Assembly (NCBI GenBank): GCA_003281645.1
Contig: QCBJ01000010.1
Location: 1 to 42,568 of the forward strand
Length of the DNA stretch: 42,568 nt
Source: Prochlorococcus sp. AG-347-G20
GTDB taxonomy: Bacteria > Cyanobacteriota > Cyanobacteriia > PCC-6307 > Cyanobiaceae
Reading direction: 5' to 3'
Shown here: in pieces, positions 24,521 to 30,496 of the stretch
How positions within the stretch are numbered: position 1 is the stretch's first letter
Layout: each line of letters starts with the position of its first letter
Notes under the pieces: model-generated
The model's input: the letters and a program-made list of their open reading frames with translations, nothing else
What the model was told of the DNA's origin: nothing
Database searches by the model: none
Translations under genes and position numbers: made by a program

Positions 24521-24728
24521 AAAATGGGTCCCCTCCAAAGAAGAAAATTTAGGGGTAATAACCAGTGTATATGAATTCATTAAAGAAGAACTTTCAGAAC
24601 TTCAAAAAGAAACTGGATGTCCTGATTCATTTATTTATGATTTTATTGGCAAGATACAAAATGAATGGCATCCAGAATCTTGCCACTCCATAGTTAGAAA
24701 TAAAAAAAGGAAAATTAGAAAATATTAA
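24510..24728 (+). CDS. Small helical protein
   Basis: This is a 72-residue protein starting MENKKWVPSKEENLGVITSV. Two helices and a basic end. The ELQKETGC ... IGKIQNEW pattern is similar to NLQKETDA ... LKLIMNEW in the protein at 26466, so the two may be divergent paralogs. It overlaps the preceding gene. Function unknown. Confidence 0.6.
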   Translation: MENKKWVPSKEENLGVITSVYEFIKEELSELQKETGCPDSFIYDFIGKIQNEWHPESCHSIVRNKKRKIRKY

Positions 24729-24788
24729 ATCTCTAACTCAAATTTATGAAACTTCTTTAAAATAATTTTAATTTAAAAATATTAAAGC

Positions 24789-24875
24789 ATGATTATTAGA
24801 GTACTAGGTATCGTACTTATCCTTGGTACAATTGCATATTATGGTTTGGTTTTGACAGGGCAAAGCAACCTTTAA
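24789..24875 (+). CDS. Single-helix membrane peptide (28 aa)
   Basis: An ATG frame encodes MIIRVLGIVLILGTIAYYGL followed by VLTGQSNL. One helix with an Arg near the N-terminus. Typical of the tiny membrane peptides in this part of the window. Function unknown. Confidence 0.45.
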   Translation: MIIRVLGIVLILGTIAYYGLVLTGQSNL

Positions 24876-24900
24876 TTTTTTTAACTTTTGAAAATTTCTC

Positions 24901-25113
24901 ATGAAATGGCCTCCTACTCTTTGTTGGACTGCTCCAAAGACTATTAATGGTAATAGGCATTTTCAAGTTAAAGCTTATGGTGGTAAAAATGAAGAAAGAT
25001 GGGTTGATATTTTTCCTACCAAAAATAAAAAAGATATTAAAAGGATTTCATGGGCAAAACTAAAATCAGAATGGACTACTGGATGGTTAAGGCTCCCAAA
25101 AGATAAAGATTAA
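24901..25113 (+). CDS. Small Trp-rich protein (TIGR02450-like)
   Basis: This is a 70-residue protein with seven or so Trp. The pattern WTAPKTINGNRHFQVKAYG ... WAKLKSEWTTGWLRL resembles the Trp-rich family TIGR02450 (W-T-A-X-P, H-F-X-V, W-X-X-L-K, W-X-X-G-W). Function unknown. Confidence 0.65.
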   Translation: MKWPPTLCWTAPKTINGNRHFQVKAYGGKNEERWVDIFPTKNKKDIKRISWAKLKSEWTTGWLRLPKDKD

Positions 25114-25211
25114 TTTGTTTATGTAAACAAATATTATTAACCAGAAAATTGTAAAAAATAATACCTAGTACAAAAAAAATAACTTATAAGATTTTTAAAA
25201 AGCTGTTTAAT

Positions 25212-25385
25212 ATGAATCCAGAACCGAAAAAAAAACTTCCTAATAAAAAAGTTATAAGTTCAGCAAAATTTGAGGCTAAAGAACAATTCACAAAATCAGC
25301 ATTAGAAAATTTAAAAACAGAAAATGAAAGACTTGTTAATTCTCTAAAAAAAACCGGGGAAATTAAAGAATCAAAAAAAAAATAG
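25212..25385 (+). CDS. Small basic helical protein (57 aa)
   Basis: An ATG frame encodes MNPEPKKKLPNKKVISSAKF..., Lys-rich, with a likely helix EQFTKSALENLKTENERLVN. Similar in style to 21288-21413. Function unknown. Confidence 0.5.
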   Translation: MNPEPKKKLPNKKVISSAKFEAKEQFTKSALENLKTENERLVNSLKKTGEIKESKKK

Positions 25386-25436
25386 ATTTACAAAATTAAA
25401 TTTTTTTTATTATTATATTGTTTTATAGTTTGTGAA

Positions 25437-25559
25437 ATGATTGAAAAAATCTCTTTAGCAAATTCTCATTTACCTCAACTTATGGGGTTCGTACTTATGT
25501 CAATTGGTTATACTTTAGGCAATAAATTCTACCTTCCAGAAATTAAACAAAAGCAATAA
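25437..25559 (+). CDS. Small membrane peptide (40 aa)
   Basis: An ATG frame encodes MIEKISLANSHLPQLMGFVL..., with a moderately hydrophobic helix (about 13-27) and basic tail (EIKQKQ). Function unknown. Confidence 0.45.
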   Translation: MIEKISLANSHLPQLMGFVLMSIGYTLGNKFYLPEIKQKQ

Positions 25560-25783
25560 ATTCTATTTATTAAAAATTTTTTTATAAATAACTTTAAAAA
25601 TATATTCCTATAAAAATTTCAATACTCTCTGACTTGAAGAAACAAGAATTTAAAGCTAATTTTGCAATTTAACAAAGACTACTACTTTTGAAAATAACTG
25701 ACACATAAATGTAACATTAAAGTCCTTAAAAATATGAAAACCAAAGAAAAAGTTAGAATTCATACTAATTTTTTTTTAAATAT

Positions 25784-25801
25784 GTTACATTAGTTAATAA
25801 T
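25784..25801 (+). promoter_or_regulatory. HLR1-like element upstream of the hli gene
   Basis: GTTACATT (25784-25791), two bases, then TTAATAAT (25794-25801). The first half matches the RpaB-binding HLR1 half-site (G/T)TTACA(T/A)(T/A) exactly; the second matches six of eight. HLR1 sites control high-light genes in cyanobacteria. It lies 41 bases before the ATG at 25843. Confidence 0.4.
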
Positions 25802-25842
25802 TTAAGTTAAAATTTCCTCTGTTAATAATGCAGATTTAGGAA

Positions 25843-26163
25843 ATGTTTAATACATACAATTATCATTTACTCTTTGGCTTACTAAATAATCACATACGAA
25901 ATCTAAAAATGGATGCTCTTACTAGTTTTATAGTTGTTATTATCGCAATTACAATACAATTCTCTTTGTACGCCATCAATAGGTTGCAGGAACCTTTAGA
26001 ACCAAATTATTTGATAGATAAAAATTCGAAAAATATAAAAAACTACATGGGTAAATTTTGGAAAAATGCCGAAATAACAAATGGGAGATTAGCTATGATT
26101 GGGTTTTTAGCTCTAATAATTAACTACGGTTTATTTGGGTGGATAATTCCAGGGTTTATTTAA
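25843..26163 (+). CDS. hli: High-light-inducible (Hli/CAB-type) protein with extra helix
   Basis: The C-terminal part carries the chlorophyll-binding helix motif KNAEITNGRLAMIGFLALI (Glu-X-X-Asn-Gly-Arg-X-Ala-Met), the hallmark of Hli proteins, followed by GLFGWIIPGFI. Unusually there is also an N-terminal hydrophobic segment (SFIVVIIAITIQFSLYAI), giving a two-helix protein of 106 residues; typical Hli proteins are about 35-70 residues with one helix. The ATG at 25843 has a good AGGAA before it; an ATG at 25909 would give an 84-residue version that still keeps both helices. Hli proteins bind chlorophyll and carotenoid and protect thylakoids in high light. Confidence 0.85.
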   Translation: MFNTYNYHLLFGLLNNHIRNLKMDALTSFIVVIIAITIQFSLYAINRLQEPLEPNYLIDKNSKNIKNYMGKFWKNAEITNGRLAMIGFLALIINYGLFGWIIPGFI

Positions 26164-26261
26164 GCGATTAATACATCTAAGATTCAAGAAGAAATAAGTC
26201 TATCGTTCAAAACAAACTCTCCTTTTAAAAAAAAAATTTTTAATATAAGTAAAAAAAGCAT

Positions 26262-26459
26262 TTGAGTAATTCTGATTTTGATAAAAATGGAATAGACAGC
26301 TATGGAATTCATTGGCTTCAATATGCTGCTTTTGCTGTATCTGGTTTTGCCATATTTACAACCTGGGCATTTTTTTATGATGAAAGATTCCACAACTTTG
26401 TAATGAATATTTTTAGGGTTATTAACTGCAGTGGGTTCAACTGCAATGGAGCATTTTAA
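26262..26459 (+). CDS. Small membrane protein
   Basis: A TTG-initiated frame of 65 residues: N-terminus polar (SNSDFDKNGIDSYGI), one hydrophobic helix (HWLQYAAFAVSGFAIFTTWAFF), C-terminus with two Cys. Its gene is followed by the next ATG after six bases. A minus-strand frame over it is a shadow. It is downstream of the hli gene on the same strand. Function unknown. Confidence 0.5.
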   Translation: MSNSDFDKNGIDSYGIHWLQYAAFAVSGFAIFTTWAFFYDERFHNFVMNIFRVINCSGFNCNGAF

Positions 26460-26465
26460 AATTCT

Positions 26466-26648
26466 ATGGCTAATCCAGATCAAAAAACAATATTAATTGA
26501 TAATGCTTATGAGGAAATAAAAAACATTTGTATAAATCTTCAAAAGGAAACTGATGCTACGAATTTAGAAGTTAAAAGTTTACTTAAACTAATTATGAAT
26601 GAATGGGAAGAAAAGGAAAAACGAAAAACTGGTTTTGGATTCAGGTAA
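26466..26648 (+). CDS. Small helical protein
   Basis: This is a 60-residue soluble helical protein starting MANPDQKTILIDNAYEEIKN, ending with a basic EKRKTGFGFR. It starts six bases after the membrane protein gene, so they are probably cotranscribed. Possible distant paralog of 24510-24728. Function unknown. Confidence 0.55.
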   Translation: MANPDQKTILIDNAYEEIKNICINLQKETDATNLEVKSLLKLIMNEWEEKEKRKTGFGFR

Positions 26649-26762
26649 AGTTAGCCAATATCTAAGAAGTTACTTTGGAATCAAATAACCTTAATATAAA
26701 CAGATTTTTACTTTAAAAATTTTATATTTTTAATTTGATATTCATTTAAAAGAAATCAAAAA

Positions 26763-26792
26763 GGAATGAATCTCAAATAGAAGATTCATTCC
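26763..26792 (-). terminator. Rho-independent terminator
   Basis: An 11-bp perfect stem GGAATGAATCT / AGATTCATTCC with an 8-base loop. On the minus strand it is followed by TTTTTGATTTC, so it ends a transcript carrying the tiny ORF at 26819-26860. Plus-strand termination of the 26262-26648 unit is less supported because no T-run follows on that strand. Confidence 0.75.
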
Positions 26793-26818
26793 AGATTTAG
26801 CATTAGTTTTATCTAGAT

Positions 26819-26860
26819 TTAAATTTTATAATCTAACTCCTCTGGTGGACTGTCAATCAT
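26819..26860 (-). CDS. 13-residue peptide ORF with consensus Shine-Dalgarno
   Basis: The minus strand reads AGGAGGG, then GATCTA, then ATG: an ideal ribosome binding site (26867-26872). The peptide is MIDSPPEELDYKI, acidic, with a Pro-Pro. It ends 26 bases before the strong terminator at 26763-26792, so a transcript of about 130 bases with this ORF near its 5' end is implied. It may be a functional micropeptide, a leader peptide, or a small RNA that is also translated. Confidence 0.45.
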   Translation of the reverse strand: MIDSPPEELDYKI

Positions 26861-26942
26861 TAGATCCCTCCTATTCAACAGGTTAAACCTACGCCTTACT
26901 TATGAAGAAAGTAAATCAGTAAAAATGCTGATTTATTATTTT

Positions 26943-27044
26943 CTAAAATGTTTGAATTAAAGAAGCCAATTCTGGTGCATCTAATAAAAGTGCAAAAAAT
27001 GTAAGCACTACTAATAAAAATATGGAAAAGTAAAATTGAATCAT
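26943..27044 (-). CDS. Single-helix membrane peptide (33 aa)
   Basis: An ATG frame encodes MIQFYFSIFLLVVLTFFALL followed by DAPELASLIQTF. One helix and a short acidic amphipathic end. A weak hairpin (AAATCAG / CTGATTT, 26913-26934) follows on the minus strand. Function unknown. Confidence 0.5.
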   Translation of the reverse strand: MIQFYFSIFLLVVLTFFALLLDAPELASLIQTF

Positions 27045-27144
27045 GCTTAAAAATTACTTAAAAAGAATTTTTTAAGTTGTATAAAATAATGCTTTGTTTA
27101 CATAATTAAATATCTCCATCTAGAGAAGTGTAATTAGAGAAACA

Positions 27145-27378
27145 TTAAGATGCTTCAGGAGAAAATATCGTCCTGTTTTGTTGCCAATATTCACAACCTT
27201 TCAGTAAATGATCACCCTGTGGTATACGTTTTTCGTATCTTGGACAAATCAAGACAGTAGCAAAAGTTTCTGTAGTGCTGTAGCGAAAGTGATTGCAAGT
27301 AATACAAATCTTTGTTCTTTTTCGTTTTAGGGTAGATTCTTTTAGATATTCCCATTTTGACGGATTTAACTTGATCAT
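27145..27378 (-). CDS. Putative zinc-binding small protein
   Basis: This is a 77-residue protein with four conserved-looking Cys: CITCNHF, LICPRY and LKGCEYW, a likely zinc site. It starts two bases after the stop of the DUF1651 gene at 27381 and so is second in that transcript. An overlapping frame (27212-27403) is a shadow. Function unknown. Confidence 0.65.
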   Translation of the reverse strand: MIKLNPSKWEYLKESTLKRKRTKICITCNHFRYSTTETFATVLICPRYEKRIPQGDHLLKGCEYWQQNRTIFSPEAS

Positions 27379-27380
27379 GA

Positions 27381-27671
27381 TTACTGAAATTTATTAGTAA
27401 CAATTTGCCAACCTCCTGAAATTAATTCATTCCAGGTTTCACAAGCACACTCAATAGAATGAAGTCTTGAATTTTTAATTTGGGCTGGTTCACCTAACTC
27501 ATTTGCATAGAAAAGGTGAGTATATACTTTTAAGTTATTAGATACAGACTTCTTATAACTCTCAAAAAAAATTAATAAACCACTTTTTTTGTTAAACAAC
27601 CAGCCAGTTGGGGGGTCAATAAGGCTGCCACGATAAAAATAAGTCCGAACATTAGCGACTCCTGAAGTCAT
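27381..27671 (-). CDS. DUF1651 protein, copy 1
   Basis: This is a 96-residue protein. It aligns through its length with the protein at 29834: both begin MT-x-G-x-A-N-V, then PxGWL, a L-I-F core, YANxLGEP and a final W..L..GGW/EGW. This is the DUF1651 family of marine picocyanobacteria; the function is unknown. A consensus promoter lies 24 bases upstream (27695-27723). Confidence 0.75.
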   Translation of the reverse strand: MTSGVANVRTYFYRGSLIDPPTGWLFNKKSGLLIFFESYKKSVSNNLKVYTHLFYANELGEPAQIKNSRLHSIECACETWNELISGGWQIVTNKFQ

Positions 27672-27694
27672 GAAGATAATACAGTTGTACTATT

Positions 27695-27723
27695 AATATA
27701 AATGTACTATTCCTGAACGTCAA
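27695..27723 (-). promoter_or_regulatory. Sigma-70-type promoter of DUF1651 copy 1
   Basis: On the minus strand: TTGACG (27723-27718), a 17-base spacer, then TATATT (27700-27695). The ATG is 24 bases after the -10. The same TTGACG...TATATTAATAGTACA arrangement precedes the second copy. Confidence 0.65.
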
Positions 27724-27825
27724 GTATTCCTAGAAGTAATTATTTAAATACTAAAATTACTTTTCCAGAAATAATCAGCCGTAAACTTTTTATTTGGTAA
27801 TAGTGTATACAAGTAGCACCTTAAA

Positions 27826-28101
27826 ATGGGAAATAACATTAAAGAGTATATCCAAAAGAATGCAATGTATCGAAATCCCTTCTATTTAGGATGGAATAAA
27901 GGTTGGTCTTTTTTATTTTTTTTAGAGGGTGGAATTGCAAAAATTGAAGCAAAAGGTTTTGGTATATCTATTACAACAAAAGTTGAGGAAGGAGAATCAC
28001 CCCTAGAATCTGCGGATAGACTAGTCTCGAAAGAGCAAAGGATTAGAAAATCAAGATATTATTCTTGGGTTAAATACATTAATGAAAAAACAATAAATTA
28101 A
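27826..28101 (+). CDS. Hypothetical protein
   Basis: This is a 91-residue protein starting MGNNIKEYIQKNAMYRNPFY. There is an aromatic hydrophobic stretch (GWNKGWSFLFFLEGG) and a basic C-terminus. No signal peptide and no recognised family. Confidence 0.6.
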   Translation: MGNNIKEYIQKNAMYRNPFYLGWNKGWSFLFFLEGGIAKIEAKGFGISITTKVEEGESPLESADRLVSKEQRIRKSRYYSWVKYINEKTIN

Positions 28102-28170
28102 GCAATCCTTTAATAACTAAAGTAATTTGTTGACAATCAATTTAAGATAGAAATTAATTATTTATTTTTC

Positions 28171-28428
28171 GTGTCCAATAAATTTTATGAATGGTGGAAA
28201 AACCATAGAAAAGTTGTGACCTATGGAGCCTTTATCATCCTGTTTGGTTTTTATTTATCTCCTGTTGTCAAAGAAGCAAAATATAAAAACCAATGTATTA
28301 AATACTCTATTAAAGGAGCTTTAACTAAATTTAATAAAGACAATATAGGAGAAACTTTACTAGAGGAAAAAGGTTTGAACATTGATGAACTAGCAAAGAT
28401 TGAAGGCTATAAGTATTGCATTAATTAA
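28171..28428 (+). CDS. Small membrane protein
   Basis: This is an 85-residue protein from a GTG start. One helix (about 16-32, VVTYGAFIILFGFYLSPV) is followed by a soluble part with two Cys (NQCIKYS, YKYCIN) that may form a disulfide outside the cytoplasm. Function unknown. Confidence 0.55.
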   Translation: MSNKFYEWWKNHRKVVTYGAFIILFGFYLSPVVKEAKYKNQCIKYSIKGALTKFNKDNIGETLLEEKGLNIDELAKIEGYKYCIN

Positions 28429-28459
28429 AAAGTTCGCAAAAATTACGCTGAGTTTTTAA

Positions 28460-28666
28460 ATGATTAAAGGCATGTTTAAACTTATTTTATTAATATTATT
28501 ATTTGGATTTATATCAATAAGTCCTAAAACAAGATATTTGGTTGGCATAACTCTAAAAGAAATTTCTTCATTTCTTTTATGGACTTTTAAATATGAAGAT
28601 AGAGAAAAATGGATCATAGATAAACCAAGTTGGATACCTAGCCAAAAACTTAAGCCATCCTATTAA
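28460..28666 (+). CDS. Small membrane protein
   Basis: This is a 68-residue protein with one or two hydrophobic segments (MFKLILLILLFGFISI and VGITLKEISSFLLWTF) and a polar basic tail. Its stop is directly followed by the ATG of the mini-ligase gene, so these are one operon. Confidence 0.55.
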   Translation: MIKGMFKLILLILLFGFISISPKTRYLVGITLKEISSFLLWTFKYEDREKWIIDKPSWIPSQKLKPSY

Positions 28667-29416
28667 ATGAAGACTTATTTAGAAGAACGAATTGAATGGT
28701 ATGACGATAATTATCGAGATGGTAATGCTTTAATCTCTGATAAGCAGTTCGACCAACTTGAAAAAAATTTATTAAGAACAAACCCTAATTGTGATTACTT
28801 TAAAAAGAAAAACAAACTTGTTTTACCTTCATTAGAAAAGGATTCATTAGATGAATTTTTGAAAGGATTATTAGCAGATACCAGATTATTAATAGAACCA
28901 AAAATTGATGGTTGTGCTATTGCTTTGCAATATAGGGATGGAACCTTGGAGAAAGCAATTTCAAGAAAAGGGGCAGACATTACTAGCAAACTTATTAAAA
29001 TTCCAGACATTCCCAATAATCTCCCTTTACGAGGAGTTCTTCAAGTTCGAGGTGAATTATACGCACCCAATCAAAGTCCAAACATCTCCCAGAGAATCGC
29101 TTCTGGATTTCTAAGAGTTAAAGAAGGATTTTCTGAAAGTCTTAGCTTCTGCGCATTTCAAATACTTAATTCAACACTTAACCAATATGAGTCCAAAAAG
29201 AGTCTTTCAAAGCTTGGCTTCACGATCCCTCAAGATATTTCATGCAACTTTACGAGCCAAGTTGAAGTATTTAGAAAACAATGGCTAGAAGGGAAGCTTT
29301 TTAGTAAATATCCAACAGATGGAATAGTAGTAAAAATAAATTCTAGAAAATTACAATTGATTAGAGAAAAATCAAATTTAGATTATCCTTATTGGCAAGT
29401 GGCAATAAAACGTTAA
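28667..29416 (+). CDS. Mini NAD+-dependent DNA ligase-like protein (Ia + adenylation domain only)
   Basis: This is a 249-residue protein. Residues about 1-45 resemble the Ia (NMN-binding) domain of LigA (WYDDNYRDGNALISDKQFDQL). The adenylation motifs follow in order: EPKIDGCAIAL (K is the AMP-accepting residue), SRKG, RGELY, TDGIVVKIN and, at the end, PYWQVAIKR (motif V Lys). The OB-fold, zinc finger, HhH and BRCT domains of full LigA (about 670 residues) are absent, and no such sequence follows the stop in any frame I checked. It might adenylate itself or a partner without sealing DNA alone. It is coupled to membrane peptides on both sides. Confidence 0.8.
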   Translation: MKTYLEERIEWYDDNYRDGNALISDKQFDQLEKNLLRTNPNCDYFKKKNKLVLPSLEKDSLDEFLKGLLADTRLLIEPKIDGCAIALQYRDGTLEKAISRKGADITSKLIKIPDIPNNLPLRGVLQVRGELYAPNQSPNISQRIASGFLRVKEGFSESLSFCAFQILNSTLNQYESKKSLSKLGFTIPQDISCNFTSQVEVFRKQWLEGKLFSKYPTDGIVVKINSRKLQLIREKSNLDYPYWQVAIKR

Positions 29417-29529
29417 TGGAATTAGTACACCAAATTTTTCCTACTTGGCATATTTACTTGGATATTTTTTTGGTTGGCTTTGCAACTTACGGTTTTCTGA
29501 GAATTAAGAAAAAAATAAAAACCAAATAA
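29416..29529 (+). CDS. Single-helix membrane peptide (37 aa)
   Basis: The ATG overlaps the mini-ligase stop by one base. The peptide MELVHQIFPTWHIYLDIFLV... has one helix (about 14-28) and a basic tail KKKIKTK. Translational coupling supports it as a real gene. Function unknown. Confidence 0.55.
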   Translation: MELVHQIFPTWHIYLDIFLVGFATYGFLRIKKKIKTK

Positions 29530-29554
29530 ATAATTCATAAATAAAGTTTTTAAA

Positions 29555-29707
29555 TCATCCGTGGTCCTTAAGCATGGATTTAAGTTGTTCGCTATCTAAT
29601 TGTTCAAGATAATTTCTCATCGCCAACCAAGATCTTCTGCTTTCTAACTTTCCACTTTGTTTAAATAAATTTGCGGAAACTTGATCTATCAATTCTTTAT
29701 GAGTCAT
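29555..29707 (-). CDS. Small helical protein (50 aa)
   Basis: The chosen ATG at 29707 gives MTHKELIDQVSANLFKQSGK..., helical, with a W in RRSWLAMRNYLEQL. The longer frame from 29743 is also open, but this ATG overlaps the upstream gene's end by eleven bases. It is the third gene of the minus-strand unit that starts with DUF1651 copy 2. Function unknown. Confidence 0.6.
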   Translation of the reverse strand: MTHKELIDQVSANLFKQSGKLESRRSWLAMRNYLEQLDSEQLKSMLKDHG

Positions 29708-29837
29708 ATTTACATTCTTCATCAAGTTCAATAACAACACCATTAAAAAATTCTGCTAATAATTTTGATGGTTCTTGAATAGATATCTTTCTATCTGCTT
29801 TTGATAGTTTCTTTTTGATTGGATTTAAGTTAGTCAT
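29697..29837 (-). CDS. Small protein (46 aa)
   Basis: The ATG overlaps the DUF1651 stop (ATGA). The protein MTNLNPIKKKLSKADRKISI... is basic at the start and acidic at the end (VVIELDEECKYDS). It is the second gene of a translationally coupled trio. Function unknown. Confidence 0.6.
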   Translation of the reverse strand: MTNLNPIKKKLSKADRKISIQEPSKLLAEFFNGVVIELDEECKYDS

Positions 29838-30133
29838 ACTGAGTCAGGTAATTCAAGTTCTTCAAAAGTCCAACCTTCTAATTGAAGGTCATGCCATTTA
29901 TCCCAAGCATTATCCAAATACATTTGAGTTGATGATTTAATTGCCATTGGCTCACCAAGATCATTTGCATAATATGTATGAGCAAAAATTCTAATGCTAT
30001 TTCTTGGAGATTTTTTATTCCTTGTAAATAAAATTAATCTGCTGCGGTCTGGACTAAGCAACCAACCACTTGGGGATTCATTACGATAACCGTAAGAAAA
30101 ATTAGTCCAAACATTAGCTCCTCCTAAAGTCAT
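29834..30133 (-). CDS. DUF1651 protein, copy 2
   Basis: This is a 99-residue protein with the DUF1651 pattern: ANVWTNF, SPSGWLLSPDRSRLILF, YANDLGEPMAIKSS and a C-terminal WHDLQLEGW. It is a paralog of 27381-27671. It starts a three-gene unit and has a consensus promoter upstream. Function unknown. Confidence 0.75.
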   Translation of the reverse strand: MTLGGANVWTNFSYGYRNESPSGWLLSPDRSRLILFTRNKKSPRNSIRIFAHTYYANDLGEPMAIKSSTQMYLDNAWDKWHDLQLEGWTFEELELPDSV

Positions 30134-30158
30134 TACTTAGTAATACATGTGTACTATT

Positions 30159-30188
30159 AATATAAATGCATTGGAAATGGATCGTCAA
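30159..30188 (-). promoter_or_regulatory. Sigma-70-type promoter of DUF1651 copy 2
   Basis: On the minus strand: TTGACG (30188-30183), an 18-base spacer and TATATT (30164-30159), followed by AATAGTACA as in copy 1. The ATG is 26 bases after the -10. Confidence 0.65.
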
Positions 30189-30282
30189 GTATTTTGGCAA
30201 ATAAATTATTTACACTGATAGAGAATAAAAGCAGCTAAGTTATTCCAAAAATTAAAATACCTACCAAAAGCCTGTAATAACA

Positions 30283-30486
30283 GGGAGTTTGATAGGTAAT
30301 ACCGGATCCCCGTCAGTTCTCTGCTGCATCGACCTGGAAATGCCAGAAGAGGATTCAAAGTGGGCTTTCGTTTCCGATTACAAGATCGGTTTACTACCGC
30401 ATCACGACAGTCTCCTCATGTCGAAAGAGAGTCAGATCAGAGCACATAAAGAAGAACTTAACCAAAGATCCAGTAATCTAACTCTA
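30283..30486 (+). ncRNA. ssrS: 6S RNA (SsrS/SsaA, Yfr7-like)
   Basis: A patch of clearly higher GC (about 48%) in AT-rich DNA that is not a good ORF. The ends pair: GAGTTTGAT (30285-30293) with ATCTAACTC (30476-30484) and GGATC (30303-30307) with GATCC near 30467, closing a long rod with internal bulges as 6S RNA has. A T-run follows at 30491. In cyanobacteria the 6S RNA gene is known to lie beside purK, exactly as here. 6S RNA binds RNA polymerase holoenzyme by mimicking an open promoter. The 3' end meets the purK stop region on the opposite strand. Confidence 0.8.
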
Positions 30487-30496
30487 ACTTATTTTT

